Assembly (NCBI GenBank): GCA_018715065.1
Contig: DVMJ01000109.1
Location: 1-19,470 of the forward strand
Length of the DNA stretch: 19,470 bases
Origin: Fimiplasma intestinipullorum
GTDB taxonomy: Bacteria; Bacillota_I; Bacilli_A; Erysipelotrichales; Coprobacillaceae
Direction of reading: 5' to 3'
Shown here: in pieces, positions 13,139-19,470 of the stretch
How the letters are laid out: each line of letters opens with the position of its first letter
How positions within the stretch are numbered: position 1 is the first letter of the stretch
Notes under the pieces: model-generated
Told to the model about the DNA's origin: nothing
Seen by the model: the letters and a program-made list of their open reading frames with translations, nothing else
Databases searched by the model: none
Position numbers and translations under genes: made by a program

Positions 13139-14509
13139 TTATTCTCCATTCATTCGTCTTTTTTCAATCTGAGCCTGGCGTGCGCGTTCTTTTTTCTGAC
13201 GACGAATATCCTGCTGGATAATCTGTCGTTTCTGCTTACGCACCAGTGCCTCAATCTGCTGTTTTCTTTTTTTACGATATCCAGGTTTGACCTTCGTTGG
13301 CTTCTTAACGATCTTTTGAATCTCCATTTCTAGGGCAGTTGGCTGTTTCTTGCGTGCCTTCCGCTTTTCGCGTGCGCCTAGATCAACAAGCTGACCGTTA
13401 CGAATTTCCATATTTTTAAATTGAATGCCTTTTTTCTCAAGCTGAGCCACCATTTTTTCATCGCTTGTATCGTATAAACTATAACAGATCCCCGTATATT
13501 TTCCTCTGCCGGTACGTCCGGAACGATGGATATAGAAATCCAGTTCTTTAGGGAACCCCAAATTAATGATATGGCTCACGCCATCGATATCGATTCCTCT
13601 GGCCGCGATATCGGTCGCAACAACATACTGATAATCAAACTGTTTGATGCGGCGCATCATGGCTCGTCGTTCACGTGGTTCAAGATCCCCATGGATCTCC
13701 CCTACCTTCATGCCGGCATCATAGAAGCGATGCGCAATTTCACTCGCCTGCGTACGGGTGTTACAAAAAATCAAGCATAGATAAGGATCAATTAAAGCAG
13801 TCAATTCCTGCAGCACCTCATAGCGGTCTCGATGCCTTGTCCAGATCAAGATGTGCTCAATATGATCATTAGTCACTTTTTTTGACTCGATTTCAATCGT
13901 TTGCGGCTGATGCATGTATTTTTTCAGGAACGGACGGATTTTTTGTGGAATGGTCGCACTGAAAACAGCCATCTGTAAATCATCCTTCATCTTTCCTGCC
14001 ACTGCATCAATATCTTCAATATAGCCTAGATCGATCGTCATATCCGCTTCATCAATCACCAGGATATCTGCAGTCGTGATATGCAAAGCCTGCTCACCCA
14101 AAGCCAGATCTCGAATACGCCCAGGCGTACCGACAACAATATGCGGCTGAGTGCTTAACTGAGCAATCGTCTTCTGACGGTCTTTGCCTCCAATCAGCAG
14201 TGAAGCGCGCAAGGCCGGCTGATGTTTCATAAAGATTTTTACCTGCTCATAAATCTGACTGGCAAGTTCACGGGTAGGCGCTGTGATCACGGCCTGAACT
14301 TTGTCTTTGCCAGTTTGGATCTGATTCATGATAGGAATCAGGAACGCATGGGTCTTACCTGTACCGGTCTGCGAAATACCGATGACATCTTTGCCTTTCA
14401 GCATCACGGGAATGACCGCATCCTGAATAGGTGTTGGCTGAGTAAATGCCAATTCTTGAATGGTCTCTTTAACAAAAGGCCGTAATGGGTAAGTATCGAA
14501 TGTATTCAT
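13139..14509 (-). CDS. cshB: DEAD-box RNA helicase, CshB-like
   Basis: 456 residues. ATP-dependent RNA unwinding in ribosome assembly or mRNA turnover. Motifs in order: Q motif (about 18-29, FTQPTPIQD), motif I SQTGTGKT (46-53), PTRELASQ, GTPGR, DEAD (153-156), SAT (184-186), CNTRTQA, ATDIAARGID and HRSGRTGR (328-335). The last 80 residues are very rich in Lys and Arg, a likely RNA-binding tail. ATG 14509 is used because the -10 box lies at 14545-14540, so the upstream in-frame ATG at 14572 would be outside the transcript. The call as CshB rather than CshA or DeaD rests on adjacency to nfo and yqfQ and on the short basic tail. Confidence 0.93.
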   Translation of the reverse strand: MNTFDTYPLRPFVKETIQELAFTQPTPIQDAVIPVMLKGKDVIGISQTGTGKTHAFLIPIMNQIQTGKDKVQAVITAPTRELASQIYEQVKIFMKHQPALRASLLIGGKDRQKTIAQLSTQPHIVVGTPGRIRDLALGEQALHITTADILVIDEADMTIDLGYIEDIDAVAGKMKDDLQMAVFSATIPQKIRPFLKKYMHQPQTIEIESKKVTNDHIEHILIWTRHRDRYEVLQELTALIDPYLCLIFCNTRTQASEIAHRFYDAGMKVGEIHGDLEPRERRAMMRRIKQFDYQYVVATDIAARGIDIDGVSHIINLGFPKELDFYIHRSGRTGRGKYTGICYSLYDTSDEKMVAQLEKKGIQFKNMEIRNGQLVDLGAREKRKARKKQPTALEMEIQKIVKKPTKVKPGYRKKRKQQIEALVRKQKRQIIQQDIRRQKKERARQAQIEKRRMNGE

Positions 14510-14539
14510 ATCTCTCAACTCTCTTTCAACATCCTCGCT

Positions 14540-14545
14540 ATTATA
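14540..14545 (-). promoter_or_regulatory. -10 box of cshB-nfo
   Basis: Perfect minus-strand TATAAT in the context TGTATAAT. The predicted start is near 14533, giving a leader of about 24 nt. The -35 region is only T-rich. Confidence 0.55.
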
Positions 14546-14570
14546 CACTATTTTATTTGGAAAATAAAGC

Positions 14571-14597
14571 AAAAACGTCCATTTGATGGATGTTTTT
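14571..14597 (+). terminator. Orphan terminator-like hairpin between cshB and yqfQ
   Basis: 12-bp stem AAAAACGTCCAT/ATGGATGTTTTT with a TTG loop. The one non-Watson-Crick pair is G-U in the plus RNA but A-C in the minus RNA, so it favours the plus direction. No plus-strand gene ends here. It lies upstream of both divergent genes. Confidence 0.5.
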
Positions 14598-14641
14598 CAC
14601 ATTTTCATACATGCGTGCATAAATTAAACTGAGGTGATAAT

Positions 14642-14968
14642 ATGTATCCTAATCAAAATCGGCCCTACCTTTATCAGCCTATCGTGGCCTATAAGCCCCA
14701 GCAGTATATGCAAACCAAGCTAGGCCGTCAACAAGTCGTTTCTGGTCTACGCGTCGCTTTGCAGACCCTGGAAACAGCTTCACGGATCATTCCGCTCATC
14801 GCACAGCTGCAACCGATGCTGGAGAATGCGAAAACCGCTCTGCATGTCATCAAGGCTGTGAAAGCATCAGATCCACCACCAGCCGCCCCAACAACCATTA
14901 TCGATGTTCCGGACACATCGAAAACCGATATCCCTGATTCTGAAAATCCGATTCTCTTTCACCCATGA
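14642..14968 (+). CDS. yqfQ: YqfQ-like (VrrA-type) small protein
   Basis: 108 residues. The N-terminus is Pro/Tyr/Gln-rich (MYPNQNRPYLYQPIVAYKPQ). A helical core follows (LQTLETASRIIPLIAQLQPM, about 41-60, then LENAKTALHVIKAVKAS), and the tail is Pro/Asp-rich and disordered (PPPAAPTTIIDVPDTSK). This layout, a Pro-rich start and then an I-P-x-I-x-x-x-x-P-M block, recalls Bacillus YqfQ, and the gene sits next to cshB and ispH exactly as yqfQ does. Function is unknown; the Bacillus anthracis homologue VrrA carries variable tandem repeats that are absent here. AGGTGA precedes the ATG. Family assignment rests on synteny plus a by-eye match. Confidence 0.75.
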   Translation: MYPNQNRPYLYQPIVAYKPQQYMQTKLGRQQVVSGLRVALQTLETASRIIPLIAQLQPMLENAKTALHVIKAVKASDPPPAAPTTIIDVPDTSKTDIPDSENPILFHP

Positions 14969-14979
14969 ACCCATAAATA

Positions 14980-14988
14980 TGTTATAAT
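14980..14988 (+). promoter_or_regulatory. ispH extended -10 promoter
   Basis: TGTTATAAT, a perfect -10 with extended TG, 19 nt before the ispH start codon. Transcription would begin near 14995, right at the GGAGGTG ribosome binding site. The -35 is poor, so readthrough from yqfQ is also possible. Confidence 0.5.
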
Positions 14989-15007
14989 GGCGATGGAGGT
15001 GCAACTT

Positions 15008-15934
15008 ATGAAAGTATATCCAATCACACCCAGAGGTTATTGTAAAGGCGTGGTTCATGCCATTGAACTGGCGAAGCGTTGTGCGCATGACTATCCCGAT
15101 ACACCGATCCATATTCTTGGCATGATCGTGCATAATCAGTATATCGTTGATGCCCTGGCCCAAATGGGGATCCACACTGTCGATCAACCCGGCCTGAGCC
15201 GGCTTGAACTATTAGACCAGATTGATGAAGGCATTGTGCTGATCACAGCACATGGTGCCGGGCAAGATGTTTTTGACAAAGCACAGGCAAAAGGCCTGAC
15301 AATTATTGACGCCACCTGTACAGATGTGATCAAAACACATACGCTGATCAAGACAGCTCTAGACGCTCAACAGGAAATCCTGTACATTGGCAAAAAAGGA
15401 CATCCTGAAGCAGAAGGCACCATTGCCATTGATCCAGAGCATATTCATCTGATTACCAGCAAACAGGATATCGATGCTATCCAAAACCATGATCAGGCTT
15501 ATTTGATAACCAATCAAACCACTATGAGTCTTTGGGATGTTTATGATTTATGTGAATATGCCCAAAAAAAGCTGCCCAATATTCAGATTGCCAAAGAAAC
15601 CTGCCAGGCCACCCGCATCCGTCAGGAAGCGATCGCCAAAGTGCCTGAAGAAGTAGAACTGGTCATCATCGTCGGCGATCCTCACAGCAATAACACAGCC
15701 AAACTGGCAGCCATTGCCAATCAAAAAGCACACAAAGAAGTCATCCAAATTGAATCCGTCCAAGATCTGAGCCTGGATGTGCTAAAAGGAAAATCCTGTG
15801 TTGCCATCAGTTCTGGTGCATCGACACCTACTTATCTGACCAATCAGATCATTGCCTATCTGCAAACACTCGAAGCGCCTGTTCAAAGTCTTCCGCCTTT
15901 CCCAAGCATCGACAAAAAGCATATTCTCGATTAA
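15008..15934 (+). CDS. ispH: 4-hydroxy-3-methylbut-2-enyl diphosphate reductase
   Basis: 308 residues. It reduces HMBPP to IPP and DMAPP, the last MEP-pathway step. The three Fe-S ligands are visible: Cys12 (RGYCKGV), Cys104 (DATCTDV) and Cys199 (ETCQATR). Substrate-binding motifs IVHN (about 40-43), ITAHGAG (about 79-85) and GHPEAEGT (about 131-138, with the catalytic Glu) are intact. ATG 15008 is chosen for the family-like MKVYPITPRGYC and GGAGGTG 6 nt upstream; a frame opening at 14987 lies on the -10 box. It shares its terminator with the converging peptidase gene. Confidence 0.97.
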   Translation: MKVYPITPRGYCKGVVHAIELAKRCAHDYPDTPIHILGMIVHNQYIVDALAQMGIHTVDQPGLSRLELLDQIDEGIVLITAHGAGQDVFDKAQAKGLTIIDATCTDVIKTHTLIKTALDAQQEILYIGKKGHPEAEGTIAIDPEHIHLITSKQDIDAIQNHDQAYLITNQTTMSLWDVYDLCEYAQKKLPNIQIAKETCQATRIRQEAIAKVPEEVELVIIVGDPHSNNTAKLAAIANQKAHKEVIQIESVQDLSLDVLKGKSCVAISSGASTPTYLTNQIIAYLQTLEAPVQSLPPFPSIDKKHILD

Positions 15935-15960
15935 AAAAGATTCCCTTCGGAATCTTTTTT
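15933..15960. terminator. Bidirectional terminator between ispH and the peptidase
   Basis: Perfect 12-bp stem AAAAAAGATTCC/GGAATCTTTTTT (15933-15944, 15949-15960) with a CTTC loop. It has T runs in both directions and touches both converging stop codons. Confidence 0.95.
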
Positions 15961-17164
15961 ATGAATGATATTTCTGCATAAAAGCTTCAATTTCTTCTGT
16001 TGTACGCATAATATCCTTGGATAAGACCTCGCATCCATCTTCAGTAATCAAAAGATCATCCTCGATACGAATACCAATCGCCTCTTCCTCGATATAAAGA
16101 CCTGGCTCATTGGAGATCACAGCACCAGGCTTCAGAAGCGCATTGCTGGCAATCGTTACATCATGCACATCCAGTCCTAAATGATGACTTACCCCATGCA
16201 TATAGTATTTCCCTAATTCGTCTGCAGAATGAATCAGACCGATCTCCATCAGACCACTGGCCAAAACTTCTTTACACACATTATTTAGATCAATGGTCGT
16301 CAAACCAGGTCGCGCCGCTTTACGAACCGCTTCATTAGCCTGTAAAACGATGTCATAGATCTGTTTTTGACGCTCTGTAAAATGACCATTGACCGGATAA
16401 GTACGTGTAATATCAGAGCAGTACCCCTCATACATGGCACCTAGATCCAATAAGATCAAATCACCATCATGGCAAAGATCGCGATTGGTACCATAGTGAA
16501 GCATCGTACCGTTATAACCTGCTCCAGCGATAGTTGGGAAAGATGGTTTGATCGAACCCTGATATTTGATAGCATATTCATAAACAGCCTGAACCTGATA
16601 TTCATATAAGTTCGGTCTCAGGTGTTTCATGACAGCCTCAAGACCATTCTTGGTCATCAGAATGGCCTTGCGAATCTTTGCCACCTCATCTTCATCCTTT
16701 TGCATACGTGCCGTACCGATGATTGGGTAGAGATTTTCAATATGCAGCGCTGGGAAATGTTCGCCAAAGCGTTTCGCTTCTCGAGTGCTCATGCTTTCCG
16801 TATGAGAAAGACTGAATTCATCCAGATTGAAGTAGAGATTTTCAATTCCAGAGCGCTCAAGGTAACGTAATACCGTTGCTTCAAAATCTTCCAGATAAGC
16901 AATATCTTCAATACCAGAAAGGTCACTGGCTTCCTTGGCAGTCATGAGCTTGCCATTCCATTTTTCATAAAGAGGATCTGGTTTCTGGATAAAGAGCGTC
17001 GCATGGGACTGACCATTATTCTTCACAAGTAATAGGATCATCCCTGCTCTTTCGATCCCTGTCAAATAGAAAAAGTTGCGGCAGACCTCGCGATCCGCAT
17101 AGATAATGCCTAAAGAATGTTCTTTCATGGCATCCATGACATACTGTCTTCTCGTTTCATACAT
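15959..17164 (-). CDS. Xaa-Pro aminopeptidase (M24B family)
   Basis: 401 residues. Metallopeptidase removing an N-terminal residue before proline. A creatinase-like N-terminal domain (to about residue 150) precedes the pita-bread catalytic domain. The five metal ligands can be assigned: Asp240 (LLDLGAMYEG), Asp251 (CSDITRTYPV), His327 (HGVSHHLGLDVHD), Glu353 (SNEPGLYIE) and Glu368 (GIRIEDD). The family HGxGH is HGVSH here. AGGGAGG precedes the ATG. It follows the nif3 gene by 12 nt, probably at the end of the rpoD-trmK-nif3 transcript. PepP versus a dipeptidase of the same fold cannot be settled, though the length and N-domain favour aminopeptidase P. Confidence 0.92.
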   Translation of the reverse strand: MYETRRQYVMDAMKEHSLGIIYADREVCRNFFYLTGIERAGMILLLVKNNGQSHATLFIQKPDPLYEKWNGKLMTAKEASDLSGIEDIAYLEDFEATVLRYLERSGIENLYFNLDEFSLSHTESMSTREAKRFGEHFPALHIENLYPIIGTARMQKDEDEVAKIRKAILMTKNGLEAVMKHLRPNLYEYQVQAVYEYAIKYQGSIKPSFPTIAGAGYNGTMLHYGTNRDLCHDGDLILLDLGAMYEGYCSDITRTYPVNGHFTERQKQIYDIVLQANEAVRKAARPGLTTIDLNNVCKEVLASGLMEIGLIHSADELGKYYMHGVSHHLGLDVHDVTIASNALLKPGAVISNEPGLYIEEEAIGIRIEDDLLITEDGCEVLSKDIMRTTEEIEAFMQKYHS

Positions 17165-17176
17165 ATTAAAACCTCC

Positions 17177-17926
17177 CTATCTATATATAAAGTAATCCTT
17201 CTCGTCTGCAAGCAAAACATCGATATTGAAAACTTGCAAACTCTTTTGAACATCCGCTTTCATCAGTGCTTCAACAAAATGAGGAATTCCCAGCACCAGA
17301 CCATGAGGATGATCAAGCAAGTTTGTCGCATGATTATAGTTGAAATCGCCTGTCAGAAAAATATCTGCCTGATCGAGTGCATCATTGACAAATTCAGAGC
17401 CACTGCCACCACAGACAGCAATCTTGCGAAGCATAGCTTTGGGTTTGCCTGTATAGCGAACCAACGGCAGATCGTAAGCACGCTTCACATGCTCAATAAA
17501 GGCCTCAAGATCCATAGGCATTGGCAAATGACCGATTCGTGGGATACCTGTGCTTTCAAAAGGCTCGATGTTCGTGCACCCTAATTTCTCAAGAAGCAGC
17601 GTATTCATACGCAAACGATCATAATTCGTATGCATGGAATAGATGCTTAAATGTCCCGAAAGAGCACGTACGATCAGCCCCCCGCGATACGTTTCAATCT
17701 CTAAAGAGGTCAGCGGATGAAAGAGAAAAGGGTGATGGGTAACTAGAAGATCACAGGAAGCCGCTAAAGCCTGCGTAATCGTTCCTTCATCTGCATTCAA
17801 AGCAACCATGACCTTCTGACAGTCCTGTTCGCGTGAGCCAATCTGCATTCCGCTATGATCCCACTCTTCCATTTCAGATAGAGGATAAAGCGATTCCAGA
17901 TACGCGACAACATCTTGTACACGCAT
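17177..17926 (-). CDS. Nif3/YqfO-like dinuclear metal protein (short form)
   Basis: 249 residues, NIF3 family, once annotated as GTP cyclohydrolase I type 2; its true reaction is not established. Family features: EWDHSGMQIGS (about 22-32), metal ligands THHPFLFHP (His64, His65), MHTNYD (Asp103), and a C-terminal GIPHFVEA (His216, Glu219) where the usual form is aGHyxsE. The Bacillus YqfO has an extra PII/CutA1-like domain inserted in the middle (about 370 residues), and that is absent. ATG 17926 has AAGGAGG 8 nt upstream and shares one base with the trmK stop (TGATG). The trmK neighbour matches Bacillus. Confidence 0.93.
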   Translation of the reverse strand: MRVQDVVAYLESLYPLSEMEEWDHSGMQIGSREQDCQKVMVALNADEGTITQALAASCDLLVTHHPFLFHPLTSLEIETYRGGLIVRALSGHLSIYSMHTNYDRLRMNTLLLEKLGCTNIEPFESTGIPRIGHLPMPMDLEAFIEHVKRAYDLPLVRYTGKPKAMLRKIAVCGGSGSEFVNDALDQADIFLTGDFNYNHATNLLDHPHGLVLGIPHFVEALMKADVQKSLQVFNIDVLLADEKDYFIYR

Positions 17927-18594
17927 CACAATTCCTCCTTTAACCACTGATACTGCAAATGAATCATTTTATGTTTTTCATTAGATTCATTTAGTGTTTT
18001 CAGAATATTTTCTAAAATCCCGATTTGCCATTTCCATTTTTTGAAAATGACATCCGGTTTTTCTTTTAATAACACAGGTCCCATGTAAATTTCCTTAGCG
18101 TTGAGTGCCATGCATCCAGGTTTTGCAACGATGATCTCATAGTAGTGATGCATATCTTCAACAGCCGTCTCATCAACAATCTGCCAACCGTGCTGCATCA
18201 GCCATTCACGTACCATTCCTTCGTTGACATTAGGTGCTAATACTAAAGTAGAAACCGCCAATTTAGAAAGATCCCGATCCAGAATCTGGCAGATCAAATT
18301 GCCTCCCATCCCGCAGATTGTGATCATATCCAGTTGACTGCCAATGATTGGTTGAAGTCCATCCCCTTTTTTTACAGAAATTTTATCTTCTGTATGCGAT
18401 AATTGAATTGTCTTCTTCAAGGCTTGAATCGGACCATCAGCAATCTCACAGGCAATGGCACTTGAGATTACACCGTTTAAAACAAGCCAAACAGGCAAAT
18501 AACCATGGTCACTTCCAATATCGGCCAGCTCGCCATGGTTACTATGTTTCTGAACCATCCTGGCAATCGCCATTAAACGTTTGGAAAGCTTCAC
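17926..18594 (-). CDS. trmK: tRNA (adenine(22)-N1)-methyltransferase TrmK
   Basis: 222 residues, class I SAM-dependent methyltransferase that modifies A22 in the tRNA D-loop. The SAM-binding motif is LADIGSDHGYLP (23-34). The family motif ICGMGG (93-98) and a PNVNEGMVREWL block (about 120-131) are present, followed by a C-terminal helical domain. It starts with GTG at 18594, sharing one base with the rpoD stop (TAGTG) and with almost no Shine-Dalgarno, so translation probably depends on termination-reinitiation after rpoD. The next ATG (codon 8) has no ribosome binding site either. Confidence 0.94.
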   Translation of the reverse strand: MKLSKRLMAIARMVQKHSNHGELADIGSDHGYLPVWLVLNGVISSAIACEIADGPIQALKKTIQLSHTEDKISVKKGDGLQPIIGSQLDMITICGMGGNLICQILDRDLSKLAVSTLVLAPNVNEGMVREWLMQHGWQIVDETAVEDMHHYYEIIVAKPGCMALNAKEIYMGPVLLKEKPDVIFKKWKWQIGILENILKTLNESNEKHKMIHLQYQWLKEEL

Positions 18595-19470
18595 TATTTA
18601 TCCAGGAAATCCTTTAAACGTTTCGAGCGAGATGGGTGTTTTAATTTACGTAAGGCCTTGGCTTCAATCTGACGGATACGTTCACGGGTAACATTAAATT
18701 CTTTCCCCACTTCTTCGAGTGTTCGTGTTCTTCCATCATCAAGACCAAAGCGTAAGCGCAATACTTTTTCTTCACGGTCGGTCAATTCCAACAGAACTTC
18801 ATTTAATTCATCTTTGAGCAACTCATTAGCGGCATAGTCATCCGGACTCATAGCTCCTTCATCTTCAATGAAATCACCTAAGTGGGAGTCATCCTCTTCA
18901 CCAATTGGTGTTTCCAGCGAAACTGGCTCCAGAGAGATCTTTTGAATCTCGCGCACCTTTTCAGGCGTCATACCATCCATCTTCTCGGCAATTTCCTCAG
19001 CACTAGGTTCACGACCAAGTTCCTGAATCAGCTGCCGCTGAATACGAGTCAACTTATTGATCGTCTCTACCATATGTACCGGAATTCGAATCGTACGGGC
19101 CTGATCAGCAATCGCACGTGTAATCGCCTGTCGGATCCACCAGGTGGCATATGTAGAAAATTTAAATCCCTTTGTATAATCAAATTTTTCTACGGCTTTG
19201 ATCAACCCCATATTTCCTTCCTGGATCAGATCCAAAAACAGCATTCCTCGGCCTACATAACGTTTGGCAATCGAAACAACCAGTCTTAGGTTAGCAGCTG
19301 CCAGCCTTTTTTTCGCTTCCTCATCGCCTTCCAGGATTCGTTTGGCCAGTTCGATTTCCTCATCATGAGTCAGTAATTCTACTGTTCCAATTTCTTTTAA
19401 ATACATTTTCACAGGATCATTGATCTTCACATTCGATCCTAGAGAATTGTCATCAAATTCATCCGAAGAA
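18594..19470 (-). CDS. rpoD: Primary sigma factor RpoD/SigmaA, partial (N-terminus outside window)
   Basis: 291 codons of the 3' part; the frame stays open to the right edge, so the start is not in the window. The first visible Met-like codon (19430) is an internal GTG reading Val in NVKINDPVKMYLKEIG, the conserved region 1.2 start. Region 2 is complete (NLRLVVSIAKRYVGRGM, DLIQEGNMGLIKAVEKFDY, FSTYATWWIRQAITRAIADQ), region 3 includes IPVHMVETINKL, and region 4 has LTDREEKVLRLRFGLDDG and the helix-turn-helix TLEEVGKEFNVTRERIRQIE. It directs housekeeping transcription. An acidic linker (SSDEFDDNS) precedes region 1.2. dnaG would be expected upstream by synteny. Confidence 0.98.
   Translation of the reverse strand, partial: SSDEFDDNSLGSNVKINDPVKMYLKEIGTVELLTHDEEIELAKRILEGDEEAKKRLAAANLRLVVSIAKRYVGRGMLFLDLIQEGNMGLIKAVEKFDYTKGFKFSTYATWWIRQAITRAIADQARTIRIPVHMVETINKLTRIQRQLIQELGREPSAEEIAEKMDGMTPEKVREIQKISLEPVSLETPIGEEDDSHLGDFIEDEGAMSPDDYAANELLKDELNEVLLELTDREEKVLRLRFGLDDGRTRTLEEVGKEFNVTRERIRQIEAKALRKLKHPSRSKRLKDFLDK

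Noticed and set aside
14605..14635. SigmaE or SigmaG promoter upstream of yqfQ (CATAAATT)
   Set aside because: The -10-like string fits loosely, but no matching -35 lies at the right distance.
17117..17584. 155-codon plus-strand frame over the nif3 and peptidase junction
   Set aside because: It is antisense to two well-supported genes, with no start signals and no recognisable domain.

Overview
The window looks like a piece of chromosome from a low-GC, endospore-forming member of the Bacillota, using the standard code (TGA acts as stop throughout). Gene content and order repeatedly match Bacillus-type conserved blocks, but several proteins are compact (SpoIIP, GPR, the Nif3/YqfO protein). 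An Erysipelotrichales-type lineage is plausible, but that is an inference from memory of gene styles and was not tested. No rRNA, tRNA, CRISPR, insertion sequence or prophage gene was seen. The content is housekeeping plus sporulation.

Layout. (1) 1-207: a promoter-like site, a 14-bp palindrome and a strongly folded leader on the minus strand, belonging to something beyond the left edge, followed by the sigF terminator. (2) 208-2945: dacF and the spoIIAA-spoIIAB-sigF operon (minus), which makes and controls the forespore factor SigmaF. (3) 3014-3136: a 40-residue protein gene with its own -10 box, ribosome binding site and terminator. (4) 3185-5819: pyrimidine-nucleoside phosphorylase, a three-helix membrane protein and a PfkB-family kinase, one operon. 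(5) 5946-9076: gpr, spoIIP, a small YqxA-like membrane protein and fmt (minus), divergent from rpsT, which is the Bacillus rpsT/gpr/spoIIP/yqxA arrangement. (6) 9200-10625: rpsT and ispG (plus). (7) 10743-12149: a PurF-like protein that has lost the catalytic cysteine but keeps four candidate iron-sulfur cysteines. (8) 12274-14509: cshB-type DEAD-box helicase and endonuclease IV (minus). (9) 14642-15934: YqfQ-like protein and ispH (plus). (10) 15959-19470: rpoD (5' end outside the window), trmK, nif3/yqfO and an Xaa-Pro peptidase (minus), tightly packed. Blocks 8-10 reproduce the sigA-trmK-yqfO-ispH-yqfQ-cshB-nfo neighbourhood of Bacillus.

Functionally the region joins vegetative transcription (RpoD), translation (S20, Fmt, TrmK), isoprenoid synthesis (IspG and IspH, both Fe-S enzymes of the MEP pathway), DNA repair (Nfo) and spore formation (SigmaF control, SpoIIP in engulfment, GPR in germination). 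The items most worth a second look are the nucleophile-less PurF paralogue, the structured leader at the left edge and the orphan 40-residue gene. No gap exceeds 300 bases.
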